From Pseudomonas oryzihabitans (GTDB lineage Bacteria > Pseudomonadota > Gammaproteobacteria > Pseudomonadales > Pseudomonadaceae), in the NCBI RefSeq assembly GCF_024652905.1, contig NZ_CP102428.1, forward strand, positions 2,244,501 to 2,308,500: 64,000 nucleotides of DNA, read 5' to 3'. Made by a program: the position numbers and the translations under genes. Of this stretch, positions 17,738-25,610 are shown piece by piece. Numbering within the stretch: position 1 is the first letter of the stretch; each line of letters opens with the position of its first letter. A model generated the notes under the pieces. That model had not been told where the DNA came from and made no database searches. It saw only the letters and a program-made list of their open reading frames with translations.

Positions 17738-17822
17738 GTAGGTTGGTGCTGAGCGTAGCGAAGCCCAACATCGTCGGACCCCTGTTGGGCTTCGACGATG
17801 GAGCTGTCTCAACCCAACCTAC
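17738..17822 (+). repeat. composite REP unit B (alpha arm, then inverted beta arm)
   Basis: Second tandem unit of 85 bases, same arm order as unit A. Its beta arm reads GACGATGGAGCTGTC where unit A has GACGATGGAGCCGTC. Confidence 0.85.
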
Positions 17823-17845
17823 GTCGCGTGGCGGGCACGGGCACC

Positions 17846-17923
17846 GTAGGTTGGCGCTGAGCGTAGCGAAGCCCAACGTTGCCGGATCGAAGCCCCGCTA
17901 GGAGCCTTCGACGCTGACCCTAC
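17846..17923 (+). repeat. degenerate composite REP unit C
   Basis: Third tandem unit. The alpha arm is intact (GTAGGTTGGCGCTGAGCGTA), but the second arm has decayed (GAAGCCCCGCTAGGAGCC...CCCTAC). Its right end overlaps the last codons of gntR on the other strand. Confidence 0.7.
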
Positions 17924-18936
17924 ACACTCTCCCGGCTCACCAACTCGAACCCCAGGTCCACGCAGGTCGGTTGGCTGCGACCGTCGAGCAGGCCCAGCAG
18001 GAGGGTCGCCGCCTGGCGCCCCACCGCGGCGCGCGGGGTCTGGATGGAGGTCAGCCGGGGCACCGTGTGCGCCGAGCCGGGCAGGTCGTTGAAGCCCAGC
18101 ACCGAGACCCGCTCCGGGATGGCGATTCCCAGCCGCTGGGCCTCGAACAGCGCGCCCTGGGCCAGGTCATCGTTGCAGAAGAACAGGCCGTCGACATCCG
18201 GCCGGCGGGCCAGCAGCTCGCGAAACTGCTGGGCGCCCAGGCCCACGGACGACGGCTGCGAATCCAGCACATCCAGACTCGGATCGTAGCAACCCGCCTC
18301 GCGCAGCACCTGGCGAAATCCTTCGCCCCGGGCCAGCGCCCGTGGGTCGAGCTGGGCGGCGACATAACCCAGCCGCTTGCGCCCCGCCGCCAGCAGATGG
18401 CGCGCCGCGGCAGCGCCGGCGGCATGCTGGGAAAAGCCCACGCTGGGCACCCCGCCAGCCGGATCCAGCTCCATCATATGCACCCGCGGTACCCCGCTAG
18501 CAGCCAGCAGCTGGCGTGCGGCGTCGGTACGGTCGAAGCCGGTCAGCAGCAGGCCCCGGGGCTGATAGGCCAGGTAGTTGCGGATCAGCTTCTCCTCCTC
18601 CTCGGGATCGTAGTGGTAGTTGCCGATCAGCACCTCCAGGCCACGGGGGCGCAGGATCTCGTGGATGGCCTCCAACGGCTCGATGAACAGATGGTTGGAC
18701 AGCGAGGGGACCAGCACCACCACCGAGTGCCCCTGAGCCGAGGCCAGGGCGCGGGCGGCCGGATTGGTGACATAGCCAAGACGCGCGGCGGCTTCCTGCA
18801 CGCGGGTGACCAGCTCGGGCGCCACGCTGGCGACACCACGCAAGGCCCGCGAGGCCGTGATGGGGGAAACACCGGCCTGCAGCGCCACCTCGGTAAGGGT
18901 GGGCCGACCGGAACTACGAGAACCCGTTCGATTCAT
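17920..18936 (-). CDS. gntR: LacI family gluconate-utilisation repressor GntR
   Basis: A 338-residue LacI-type regulator. The helix-turn-helix is PTLTEVALQAGVSPITASRA near residues 14-33, followed by a periplasmic-binding-protein-like effector domain (HSVVVLVPSLSNHLFIEPLE; GYVAAQLDPRALARGEGF; GLFFCNDDLAQGALFEAQ). It lies divergent from gntK and upstream of gntT, the usual Pseudomonas arrangement, so it should release these genes when gluconate or 6-phosphogluconate is present. Three copies of one 14-15 base motif in the locus are its likely operators, one of them 43 bases from its own start. Its stop lies inside a degenerate REP unit. Confidence 0.9.
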   Translation of the reverse strand: MNRTGSRSSGRPTLTEVALQAGVSPITASRALRGVASVAPELVTRVQEAAARLGYVTNPAARALASAQGHSVVVLVPSLSNHLFIEPLEAIHEILRPRGLEVLIGNYHYDPEEEEKLIRNYLAYQPRGLLLTGFDRTDAARQLLAASGVPRVHMMELDPAGGVPSVGFSQHAAGAAAARHLLAAGRKRLGYVAAQLDPRALARGEGFRQVLREAGCYDPSLDVLDSQPSSVGLGAQQFRELLARRPDVDGLFFCNDDLAQGALFEAQRLGIAIPERVSVLGFNDLPGSAHTVPRLTSIQTPRAAVGRQAATLLLGLLDGRSQPTCVDLGFELVSRESV

Positions 18937-18978
18937 TGTTATGGTTTCAGGCTTGTCAAGGACGGAGAACGCGCCTAA

Positions 18979-18992
18979 GGTAGCGCTGTCTC
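18979..18992 (+). promoter_or_regulatory. candidate GntR operator 1 (gntR-gntK control region)
   Basis: GGTAGCGCTGTCTC, containing the palindromic core TAGCGCT with a central CG as in LacI-family operators. An identical 14-base copy lies at 19093, and an inverted copy with one mismatch at 19658. It is 43 bases upstream of gntR. Confidence 0.7.
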
Positions 18993-19092
18993 ACCAGACA
19001 CTACAAGCCTGGCGTGTCCTTCAGGAACACGTCGGCATTCGGCCTAACAAGATCGACAAGAACTGGAAGCCGCTCCCTTTTTCATTTTTCGG

Positions 19093-19106
19093 GGTAGCGC
19101 TGTCTC
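19093..19106 (+). promoter_or_regulatory. candidate GntR operator 2 (before gntK)
   Basis: GGTAGCGCTGTCTC, identical to operator 1 and 114 bases away, ending 16 bases before the gntK ATG. At this position a bound repressor would block transcription or initiation at gntK. Confidence 0.7.
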
Positions 19107-19122
19107 CAGACCGGAGGTGACG

Positions 19123-19656
19123 ATGAACACTCCCATTCCCGCGCTCGTGGTCATGGGCGTCGCAGGCTGTGGCAAGAGCAGCGTCGGCGCGGCCATCGCC
19201 GAGCAGGACGGTGGCCGCCTGATCGAAGGTGACGCCTTCCACCCCGCCGCCAACATCACCAAGATGAGCGCCGGCATTCCCCTCGACGATGAAGATCGTG
19301 CTGGCTGGCTGACCCGCCTCGGTGAGGAACTGGCTGCTGCCGTGGCCGCGGGCGAACGTCCCGTACTCACCTGTTCCGCGCTCAAGCGCCGCTATCGCGA
19401 CCAGCTGCGCCAGGCCGTGCCCGGTCTCGGTTTCGTCTTTCTCGAACTGACCCGCGAGACCGCGGCCCAGCGCGTCGCCAATCGTCCAGGGCACTTCATG
19501 CCCGCCAGCCTGATCGACAGCCAGTTCGCCGCCCTGGAAGCACCCCACGGTGAACCGGCTACGCTGGTAGTGGACGCCCGCGATCCGCTGGCCGCCATCG
19601 GCACCCAGGTGTCGGCCTGGTGGACCACCTCGGCGCGCCTGGCCCAACCGGCCTGA
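19123..19656 (+). CDS. gntK: gluconokinase GntK
   Basis: A 177-residue gluconate kinase that makes 6-phosphogluconate from gluconate and ATP, feeding the Entner-Doudoroff pathway. The P-loop is GVAGCGKSS (residues ~12-20), followed by EGDAFHPAANITKMSAGIPL, DDEDRAGWL, CSALKRRYRDQLR and the HFMPASLIDSQFAALE block typical of the family. ATG 19123 is used because GGAGG (19113-19117) is well placed; a GTG two codons upstream is inferior. It lies between two candidate GntR operators. Confidence 0.95.
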   Translation: MNTPIPALVVMGVAGCGKSSVGAAIAEQDGGRLIEGDAFHPAANITKMSAGIPLDDEDRAGWLTRLGEELAAAVAAGERPVLTCSALKRRYRDQLRQAVPGLGFVFLELTRETAAQRVANRPGHFMPASLIDSQFAALEAPHGEPATLVVDARDPLAAIGTQVSAWWTTSARLAQPA

Positions 19657-19657
19657 C

Positions 19658-19672
19658 GAGACAGCGCTATCC
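19658..19672 (-). promoter_or_regulatory. candidate GntR operator 3 (between gntK and gntT)
   Basis: Read on the minus strand this is GGATAGCGCTGTCTC, matching operators 1 and 2 at 13 of 14 positions. It starts one base after the gntK stop and lies 188 bases before gntT, separated from it by the 142-bp palindromic element. Confidence 0.65.
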
Positions 19673-19684
19673 ATTCCAACCCTT

Positions 19685-19826
19685 AGAGTCTGTTCAAAGT
19701 CTCGCGAGCTAGAGACAAACAAGGCGAAAAGGGCTGAGGAAGCGGAGTTTACGAAGGGTAAATGAGCATTCCGAAGCCCTTTTCAACGCAGTTTGGCCGA
19801 CGCGCAGCAGACTTTGAATAGGCTCT
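19685..19826. repeat. 142-bp palindromic element, copy 1
   Basis: Near-terminal inverted repeats AGAGTCTGTTCAAAGTCT and AGACTTTGAATAGGCTCT enclose an inner stem (GCGAAAAGGGCT ... AGCCCTTTTCAACGC) and a small 5' hairpin GTCTC/GAGAC. It is 142 bases long, with no coding capacity. A second copy at 21219 has the same length and about 90 percent identity, and several differences preserve base pairing. It lies between operator 3 and gntT, so a gntT transcript starting near operator 3 would carry it in its leader. It is MITE-like in form. Confidence 0.9.
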
Positions 19827-19859
19827 TACAACGCCCACAACAACAATAGGAGAGGCACC

Positions 19860-21212
19860 ATGTTCGGCATGGACCACAACAGCTTCCTTCTGCTCGACGC
19901 CCTGGTCACCATCATCGGCCTGGTGCTCTTGATCACCAAGTTCAAGGTCCATCCCTTCATCGCCCTGACCATCGCCTCGGGCTTTCTCGGCCTGACCTCC
20001 GGCATGCCGGTGGAAAAGGTCATGAAATCCTTCCAGGACGGCTTCGGCGGCGTGCTCGGCTTCGTCGGCATCCTGCTCGGCTTGGGCACCATGCTCGGCA
20101 AGCTGATGGCCGACTCCGGAGGTGCCGACCAGATCGCCCAGACGCTGATCCGCGCCTTCGGCATCAAGCGCGTGCACTGGGCGATGATGTTCGCCGCCTT
20201 CCTGGTGGGCATTCCGCTGTTCTTCGAGATCGGCTTCGTGCTGCTGGCGCCCCTGGTGTTCATCGTCGCCCGCCGTACCGGGTTGTCGCTGGTCAAGCTG
20301 GGCATCCCACTGCTGGCCGGCCTGTCCGCCGTGCACGGCCTGGTGCCGCCGCACCCGGGTCCGCTGCTGGCGGTCGGGGTGTTCGGTGCCGACATCGGCA
20401 AGACCATCTTCTATGGCCTGCTGGTCGGCCTGCCCACCGCCATGATCGCCGGTCCCATCTTCGGTGCCTGGATCTCCAAGCGCATACCCGGTTCGGCCAA
20501 CGCCGAGCTGGTCGCCCAGATCGCCCAGGAGACCGACAACCGCAATCTGCCGGGCTTCGGCATCACCGTGTTCACCGTGTTGCTGCCGGTGATCCTGATG
20601 CTGCTCAAGGCCTTCGCCGACATCTTCTTCGCCGCCGACAACCACTTCCGCATCTGGATGGACTTCATCGGCCACCCCATCACCGCCCTCCTCGCCGCCC
20701 TGCTGCTGAGCTTCTACAGCTTCGGCACCGCCTGCGGCTTCTCCCGCGAGAAGATCGTCAAGCTGCTCGACCAGAGTCTGGCCCCGGTGGCGGCCATTGT
20801 GCTGATCGTTGGCGCCGGCGGTGGCTTCAAGCAGATGCTGGTGGCCAGCGGCGTGGGTGAGGTGATCGGCAACCTGGCGGTGCAGACCCAGATCTCGCCG
20901 ATCCTGCTGACCTGGCTGGTGGCGGCGGTGATCCGCGTGGCCACCGGTTCCGCCACCGTGGCGACCATCACCGGTGCCGGCATCGTCGCCCCCGTGGTGG
21001 CGCTGGTGCCCGGCGTGAACAAGGAACTGCTGGTGCTGGCCGCCGGCGCCGGTTCGGTGATCCTCTCCCACGTAAACGACGCTGGCTTCTGGTTGGTAAA
21101 GCAATACTTCAACATGACCGTGGCCGAGACCTTCAAGACCTGGTCGATGATGGAAACCATCCTCTCGGTGGTGGCCCTGGCCTTCATCATGCTGCTGTCG
21201 CTGTTCGTCTGA
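19860..21212 (+). CDS. gntT: gluconate:H+ symporter GntT (GntP family)
   Basis: A 450-residue polytopic permease of the GntP family, importing gluconate. It has 12-14 hydrophobic helices and the family blocks GFGGVLGFVGILLGLGTMLG (~residue 62-80), ADSGGADQIAQTLI, GLSAVHGLVPPHPGPL, TGSATVATITGAGIVAPV and LSHVNDAGFWLVKQYFNMTV. An AGGAGAG ribosome-binding site precedes the ATG. It is flanked on both sides by 142-bp palindromic elements, and it follows gntK in the same direction. Confidence 0.95.
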   Translation: MFGMDHNSFLLLDALVTIIGLVLLITKFKVHPFIALTIASGFLGLTSGMPVEKVMKSFQDGFGGVLGFVGILLGLGTMLGKLMADSGGADQIAQTLIRAFGIKRVHWAMMFAAFLVGIPLFFEIGFVLLAPLVFIVARRTGLSLVKLGIPLLAGLSAVHGLVPPHPGPLLAVGVFGADIGKTIFYGLLVGLPTAMIAGPIFGAWISKRIPGSANAELVAQIAQETDNRNLPGFGITVFTVLLPVILMLLKAFADIFFAADNHFRIWMDFIGHPITALLAALLLSFYSFGTACGFSREKIVKLLDQSLAPVAAIVLIVGAGGGFKQMLVASGVGEVIGNLAVQTQISPILLTWLVAAVIRVATGSATVATITGAGIVAPVVALVPGVNKELLVLAAGAGSVILSHVNDAGFWLVKQYFNMTVAETFKTWSMMETILSVVALAFIMLLSLFV

Positions 21213-21218
21213 GCCCGC

Positions 21219-21360
21219 AGAGCCTGTTCCAAGGCTCGCGAGCTAGAGCCAAACAAGGCGAAAATGGCTGAGGAAGCGGAGTTTACGTAGGGTAAATGAG
21301 CATTCCGAAGCCATTTTCAACGCAGATTGGCCGACGCGCAGCAGCTTTGGAGCAGGCTCT
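21219..21360. repeat. 142-bp palindromic element, copy 2
   Basis: Second copy, starting six bases after the gntT stop and ending on the last base of the phoD stop codon. The ends are AGAGCCTGTTCCAAGGCT and AGCTTTGGAGCAGGCTCT. Relative to copy 1 the small hairpin changes from GTCTC/GAGAC to GGCTC/GAGCC, and the inner stem from AAAAGGGCT/AGCCCTTTT to AAAATGGCT/AGCCATTTT; both keep pairing. It may also serve as a terminator between convergent gntT and phoD. Confidence 0.9.
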
Positions 21361-22913
21361 CAAACAGGGACGGCCCCCGGCCGTCCCGCCTCCACCACGA
21401 AGCTCGCCCGGGTGCCGCGCCTGGCATCCGGGCGGGTTCGGTCACTGATGGTGCGCAGGTCCACCTGCAACCTCTCCCGCGTCAGCTCCAGGGCCAGATA
21501 GCCGCGCTGCCGACTGTCGAAGAAGCGCACCTGGGGATTCTCCGGCAACAACGCCTGGAAACGTTGGTAGTCCGGGCCGTCCGAGGTGATGGACGTGCCG
21601 ACGAATTCGCTCGCCACCACCGGACTCCGCTCGTCTTCCGGATCGCGGTGCAGATCCGTGACCCAGAACGAATGGATATCGCCGCCCAGGGTTACCGGAT
21701 TGGCCAGGCGACTGTCGGCCATGGCCGCGAGCAGCCGCTCGCGGGTAGCCGGATAGCCATCCCAGCCATCGGTCCAGCGCGCCGGATCGCCATGGGGCAG
21801 ACGTTGGCGCAAGGGGGCCAGCAAGAGATCCTGGGCGACCAGATTCCAATGGGTGGCATTGTGCCGAAAGCCATCCAGCAGCCAGCCCTCCTGCGCCTGC
21901 CCGAGCATGCTGCGCGCGGTATCGCGCAGGCCCGGGCAGTCCGGGGCGACCAGATGACCACCGCGGGTCCTGGCCATGGCGCAGGCCGGCTCGCTGCGGT
22001 ACTGGCGGCCATCGAGCAGGTGGATCTCGGCCAGGTCGCCAAAGCGCCACCGGTCATAGAGGCGCAACGCTGTGCCCTGGGTGCGCCAGCTGCGCAGGGG
22101 TACGTGCTCGCGAAAGGCCTGGTAGGCCGCCTGCCGTCGCGCGGCGAAGGCGGCCAGGCTGACCTGAGGATCCGCCGACCAGGGACCGGAATAGTCGTTC
22201 TGCACCTCGTGGTCGTCCCAGGTGATGACACTGGTGACCTTGGCGTGCAGGTACTGCAGATCGGGATCGGTGCGGTACAGGGCATGGCGCCGCCGGTAGC
22301 TGGCGAGGTCCCGGGCCTCCGGCAGGCCGTGTCGGCGTACCGTCGGCAGGTGCAGGGGTACGTTGCCCTCATAGAGGTAGTCGCCCAGGAAGAGCGCCAG
22401 ATCTGGCTGTTCGTCGGCCATATGCCGGTAGGCACTGAAGAAGCCTTTTTCATAGTGGGAACAGGAGGCAGCCACCAGCTTGAGACGCTGCGGCGCGCTG
22501 GCCGAAGGCGGCAAGGTGGTGGCCTGGCCGATCCGACTCCGATGTCCCAGGGCGGTGAAGCGGTACCAGTAGGGGCGCCCCGGGAGCAGATCCACCAGGG
22601 TGATCGCCAGGCTGAAAGCCGCCTGAGGCCGCGCCTGGGCCATGCCGCGCTGCACTACCTGGCGCAGCCCCGGATCCAAGGCGACCTCCCACTGCACCTC
22701 GACCGGGCTGCGCAGACCGCCCAGGCCATCTGCGGCCAAGGGATCAGGTGCCAGCCGTGTCCAGATGACGAAGCCATCAACGGCAGGATCGCCACTGGCA
22801 ACGCCCAGGGTGAAAGGATCGGCTTGCGGTTCGCGAGCGCTGCAACCGGCGAACCAGGGCGCGCTCAGACCCAGGCCGAGCAGGCCCAGCGCTTGACGTC
22901 TCGAGGTGCTCAT
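21360..22913 (-). CDS. phoD: PhoD-family alkaline phosphatase/phosphodiesterase, Tat-exported
   Basis: A 517-residue PhoD-family metallophosphatase. The N-terminus has a Tat motif (SRRQALGLLGLGLSAPW) followed by AGC, which could be a lipobox, so the protein is exported and perhaps lipid-anchored. The PhoD core is visible: FTLGVASGDPAVDGFVIWTR, FLGDYLYEGN, ITWDDHEVQNDYSG (metal ligands), and TLGGDIHSFWV. It would release phosphate from phosphomonoesters or diesters outside the cytoplasm. ATG 22913 is chosen because the Tat signal starts there. Convergent with gntT; no Pho box was recognised upstream. Confidence 0.88.
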   Translation of the reverse strand: MSTSRRQALGLLGLGLSAPWFAGCSAREPQADPFTLGVASGDPAVDGFVIWTRLAPDPLAADGLGGLRSPVEVQWEVALDPGLRQVVQRGMAQARPQAAFSLAITLVDLLPGRPYWYRFTALGHRSRIGQATTLPPSASAPQRLKLVAASCSHYEKGFFSAYRHMADEQPDLALFLGDYLYEGNVPLHLPTVRRHGLPEARDLASYRRRHALYRTDPDLQYLHAKVTSVITWDDHEVQNDYSGPWSADPQVSLAAFAARRQAAYQAFREHVPLRSWRTQGTALRLYDRWRFGDLAEIHLLDGRQYRSEPACAMARTRGGHLVAPDCPGLRDTARSMLGQAQEGWLLDGFRHNATHWNLVAQDLLLAPLRQRLPHGDPARWTDGWDGYPATRERLLAAMADSRLANPVTLGGDIHSFWVTDLHRDPEDERSPVVASEFVGTSITSDGPDYQRFQALLPENPQVRFFDSRQRGYLALELTRERLQVDLRTISDRTRPDARRGTRASFVVEAGRPGAVPV

Positions 22914-22975
22914 CCAGGCCTCCGCGAAAAGAGGCCAGGGTGGCTCAGGCAGGTGACAACAGGATGTCGCCGACC

Positions 22976-23278
22976 TCAGGCCAGCGGCAATTCTTCCAGG
23001 ATCATGATCTGCGGCGCCTCGCTGAGCAGGCCCTCGAGATCGCTCAGCAGTTGTTTGAAGTGCGCGGTTTCTTCGTGCTCGGCGAGGGCTTCGCGACTGG
23101 CCCAACGCTCGATGAAGACATAGCGCCCCTCATGGCTCGGATCGCGATGCGGGGTATAGAAGTGGCAGGCGGGTTCGGCGCGGGAAGGCGCGACGATGGC
23201 GCGCATCGCGTTTTCGACGGCTGCAGCCTGGCCAGGCTTGGCCTGCAGAATGGCGACGATGCGGATTTCACTGGTCAT
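22976..23278 (-). CDS. putative quinol monooxygenase (ABM domain)
   Basis: A 100-residue antibiotic-biosynthesis-monooxygenase (ABM) fold protein: EIRIVAILQAKPGQAAAVEN at the start, then CHFYTPHRDPSHEGRYVFIE and RWASREALAEHEETAHFKQL, the usual dimeric ferredoxin-like pattern. Related proteins such as YgiN act on quinols or as small oxidoreductases; the substrate is unknown here. It sits between phoD and an RcnB-like gene, all on the same strand, but 62-88 base gaps leave open whether they are co-transcribed. Confidence 0.82.
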   Translation of the reverse strand: MTSEIRIVAILQAKPGQAAAVENAMRAIVAPSRAEPACHFYTPHRDPSHEGRYVFIERWASREALAEHEETAHFKQLLSDLEGLLSEAPQIMILEELPLA

Positions 23279-23366
23279 GCGGGAGACTCCGAAAAGGGTG
23301 TTTCAGCATGCCGCCTGGACACCCCAAACACTACGGGGCCGATCACCCGGCCCCGGCCACGATGGC

Positions 23367-23771
23367 TTACTGCTTGGCTTTGACGATCTTGTCGATCACC
23401 GCGTTGCTGCGCTTGATCAGCACGTAGTCGGAACCAATCTTCACCCATTGGCTGTCTTCGCCCGGCTGTTCCAGTCCGTGCTTCTTCCAGTCCTTGATCA
23501 CGTACTCATCGCGGATGTACTTGCGTGGCGCCCGGCCACCCTCTTCGAGTTCAAAGGTAGGATGATCAGGGTCGTGGGTGACAGCCTCGTCGCTCTGATT
23601 GGCATCCTTCTTGTTGACCTTGTTCTGGTACTGCGCGTTGGTGGGCTCCGAAGCCGCCTTGTCGGCGGCCGGCTTGGTCGGCGTCATGGACTCGGGCGCG
23701 GCCTGGACCTGCAGGGCACCTGCCAGGACGACGGTACCCAGAGCCAGGGAGAGCAGCGATTGCTTGATCAT
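23367..23771 (-). CDS. RcnB family periplasmic protein
   Basis: A 134-residue secreted protein: signal peptide MIKQSLLSLALGTVVLAGAL with cleavage near VQAAPES, a low-complexity linker rich in K, N and D, then the RcnB-like C-terminal domain (RKYIRDEYVIKDWKKHGLEQ, followed by DSQWVKIGSDYVLIKRSNAV). RcnB in E. coli is a periplasmic factor linked to nickel/cobalt homeostasis, but most family members are uncharacterised, so a metal role is only possible. ATG 23771 begins the signal peptide; the longer upstream frame does not look coding. Confidence 0.75.
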   Translation of the reverse strand: MIKQSLLSLALGTVVLAGALQVQAAPESMTPTKPAADKAASEPTNAQYQNKVNKKDANQSDEAVTHDPDHPTFELEEGGRAPRKYIRDEYVIKDWKKHGLEQPGEDSQWVKIGSDYVLIKRSNAVIDKIVKAKQ

Positions 23772-24096
23772 GGGGGTGTTTCTCCTCTGCGTTCGAGGTT
23801 TTGACCCCGCGCTCAGCGGAAAAGCTCCACGACTACCTGCGGACGCACCGTTGGCCTTACCAGCGTTCGTCCCGATCGGTCCTGCAGGATCAGCCCCCAC
23901 CCTTGGCTATCGTTCACATCCTTCATGCAACGAATCCCTGGTGGCGACGACAGCTGGCGAAACCGTCTCATCTCGACGCTGGCAGTCTGGCTGGCAGGTG
24001 CCAGCGATTCCTCGACCTTTATCGGTAAGCCAGGGCTGGCGAGCCTTGCAGCACCTCAGGCAGAGTAGCCCACCTCTTTTCCGGACGCGCGCACTC
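23772..24096. other. 325-base divergent gap, RcnB-like gene to MFS gene
   Basis: I see no gene here. The only structure noted is an 8-base inverted repeat CGCTGGCA ... TGCCAGCG (23977-24006). Promoters for both divergent genes must lie here, but no convincing hexamers were found. Confidence 0.5.
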
Positions 24097-25488
24097 ATGG
24101 AACGCTGGAAGATTCTCGCCGGCCTGGTGAGCTTCACCTTCTTCATGGAAAACCTGGACGCCACCGTGATCGCCACGGCCCTGCCGCAGATGGCCCTGTC
24201 CTTCGGCCGTGATCCGGTGGACCTCAACCTGGGCATCAGCGCCTATCTGCTGGCCATCGCCGTGGGTATCCCGGTGAGCGGCTGGATCGCCGAGCGCTTC
24301 GGTCCGCGACCGGTCTTTACCCTGGCCATCGGCGTCTTCACCCTGGCCTCGCTGCTGTGCGGGATAGCCCAGTCCCTGGAGCAATTCATCGCCGCGCGCA
24401 TCCTTCAGGGGCTCGGCGGCGCCCTCATGGTCCCCGTGGGCCGCCTGGTGGTGCTGCAGGTGACGGAGAAGCACGAACTGGTGCGGGCCATCGCCCTCAT
24501 TACCTGGCCCGGCCTGGTGGCGCCCGTGCTCGGTCCGCCCCTGGGTGGCCTGATCACTACCTATGCCGACTGGCGCTGGATCTTCTACCTCAACCTGCCA
24601 TTGGGCTTGATCGCCCTGGTGCTGGCCTGGCGCCTGGTGCCGGCCGACATCCCCACTCAGCGGCATCCGCTGGACTGGCGCGGTTTCCTGCTGCTGGGCG
24701 GGGCCTGTGTGGCCTTCATGTGGGGCGTGGAGCGCCTCGGCCAGAATCAGGGCAGCCTGGGTAGCAACCTGGCCTGGATGGGGATAGGACTGATCCTCGG
24801 CACCAAGGCGGTGCGCCACATGAGCGGAATCGAACGCCCACTGATCGATTTTGGCACACTGCGGATTCCCACCTACCGCGCCGCCATCCTCGGTGGCGGC
24901 CTGTTCCGCGTCACCATCGCTACGGCGCCCTTCCTGCTGCCCCTGATGTTCCAGCTGGCCTTTGGCCTGGATGCCTTCCAGGCCGGCCTGCTGCTCCTCG
25001 CGCTGTTCGCCGGCAACCTGGCGGCCAAGCCCTTCACCACCGCCGCCATGCGCCGCTTCGGCCTGCGCACCATCCTGACCCTGAACGGCCTGCTCAGCGC
25101 GATCAGCCTGCTGGCATGCGGGCTGCTCACCCCCGGCTGGCCGCTACCGCTGATCTTGCTCTTGCTGTTCTGCAGCGGGGTGTTCCGCTCACTGCAATTC
25201 ACCGCCAGCAATGCCCTGGCCTTCGCCGACATCCCCAAGGACCGCCTGGGGCATGCCTCCACCCTCTTCAGCACCAATTTCCAGCTGGCCATGGGCCTGG
25301 GCGTGGCCATCGCCGCCCTGTTGCTACGCGCCTCGATGGAGTGGCACGGCCATTTCGACCCGCAATTGGCAGACTTTCGGCTAGCCTTTTGCATCGTGGC
25401 CGTGCTCGGCATCCTGAGCACCCTGGATGCCTTCCGCCTGGCCCGCAATGCCGGCGATTCGGTCAGCGGCCATACCTCTGGAAGTTGA
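24097..25488 (+). CDS. MFS transporter, DHA2/EmrB-QacA type
   Basis: A 463-residue multidrug-type MFS transporter. The N-terminal helix carries the family motif FFMENLDATVIATALPQMAL (motif D1 region, residues ~12-31), then SGWIAERFGPRPVF (motif A) and a motif C-like VAPVLGPPLGGLI. Hydrophobic profile fits about 14 helices as in the DHA2 group. Export of toxic compounds is the family role; the substrate is unknown. ATG 24097 is used because coding-like sequence begins there; the frame is open further upstream but without helices. No regulator gene is adjacent. Confidence 0.85.
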   Translation: MERWKILAGLVSFTFFMENLDATVIATALPQMALSFGRDPVDLNLGISAYLLAIAVGIPVSGWIAERFGPRPVFTLAIGVFTLASLLCGIAQSLEQFIAARILQGLGGALMVPVGRLVVLQVTEKHELVRAIALITWPGLVAPVLGPPLGGLITTYADWRWIFYLNLPLGLIALVLAWRLVPADIPTQRHPLDWRGFLLLGGACVAFMWGVERLGQNQGSLGSNLAWMGIGLILGTKAVRHMSGIERPLIDFGTLRIPTYRAAILGGGLFRVTIATAPFLLPLMFQLAFGLDAFQAGLLLLALFAGNLAAKPFTTAAMRRFGLRTILTLNGLLSAISLLACGLLTPGWPLPLILLLLFCSGVFRSLQFTASNALAFADIPKDRLGHASTLFSTNFQLAMGLGVAIAALLLRASMEWHGHFDPQLADFRLAFCIVAVLGILSTLDAFRLARNAGDSVSGHTSGS

Positions 25489-25540
25489 CCAACCGGACAG
25501 TGCTCGACGCCATGCCGATTGGGGGGTAGGTCCTAGCGTC

Positions 25541-25568
25541 TTACCCGTGTTTACCGACCTGTTATGAT
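25541..25568 (+). promoter_or_regulatory. candidate promoter of the purine permease gene
   Basis: TTACCC (25541-25546), 16 bases, then TATGAT (25563-25568) preceded by TGT, giving an extended -10 (TGTTATGAT). It ends 42 bases before the ATG at 25611. Confidence 0.5.
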
Positions 25569-25610
25569 GCGCGCCTTTTTCCGATCAGACCGGCGCGCAC
25601 GAGGCATCCC

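Noticed and set aside
18954-18959. TTGACA -35 box (minus strand) for gntR
   Set aside because: It lies only 18 bases before the gntR ATG, so the matching -10 box would fall inside the gene; it is unlikely to be the promoter used.
19685-21360. Composite IS element bounded by the 142-bp palindromes
   Set aside because: There is no transposase gene between or beside them, and no direct target repeats were visible; they are reported as repeats only.
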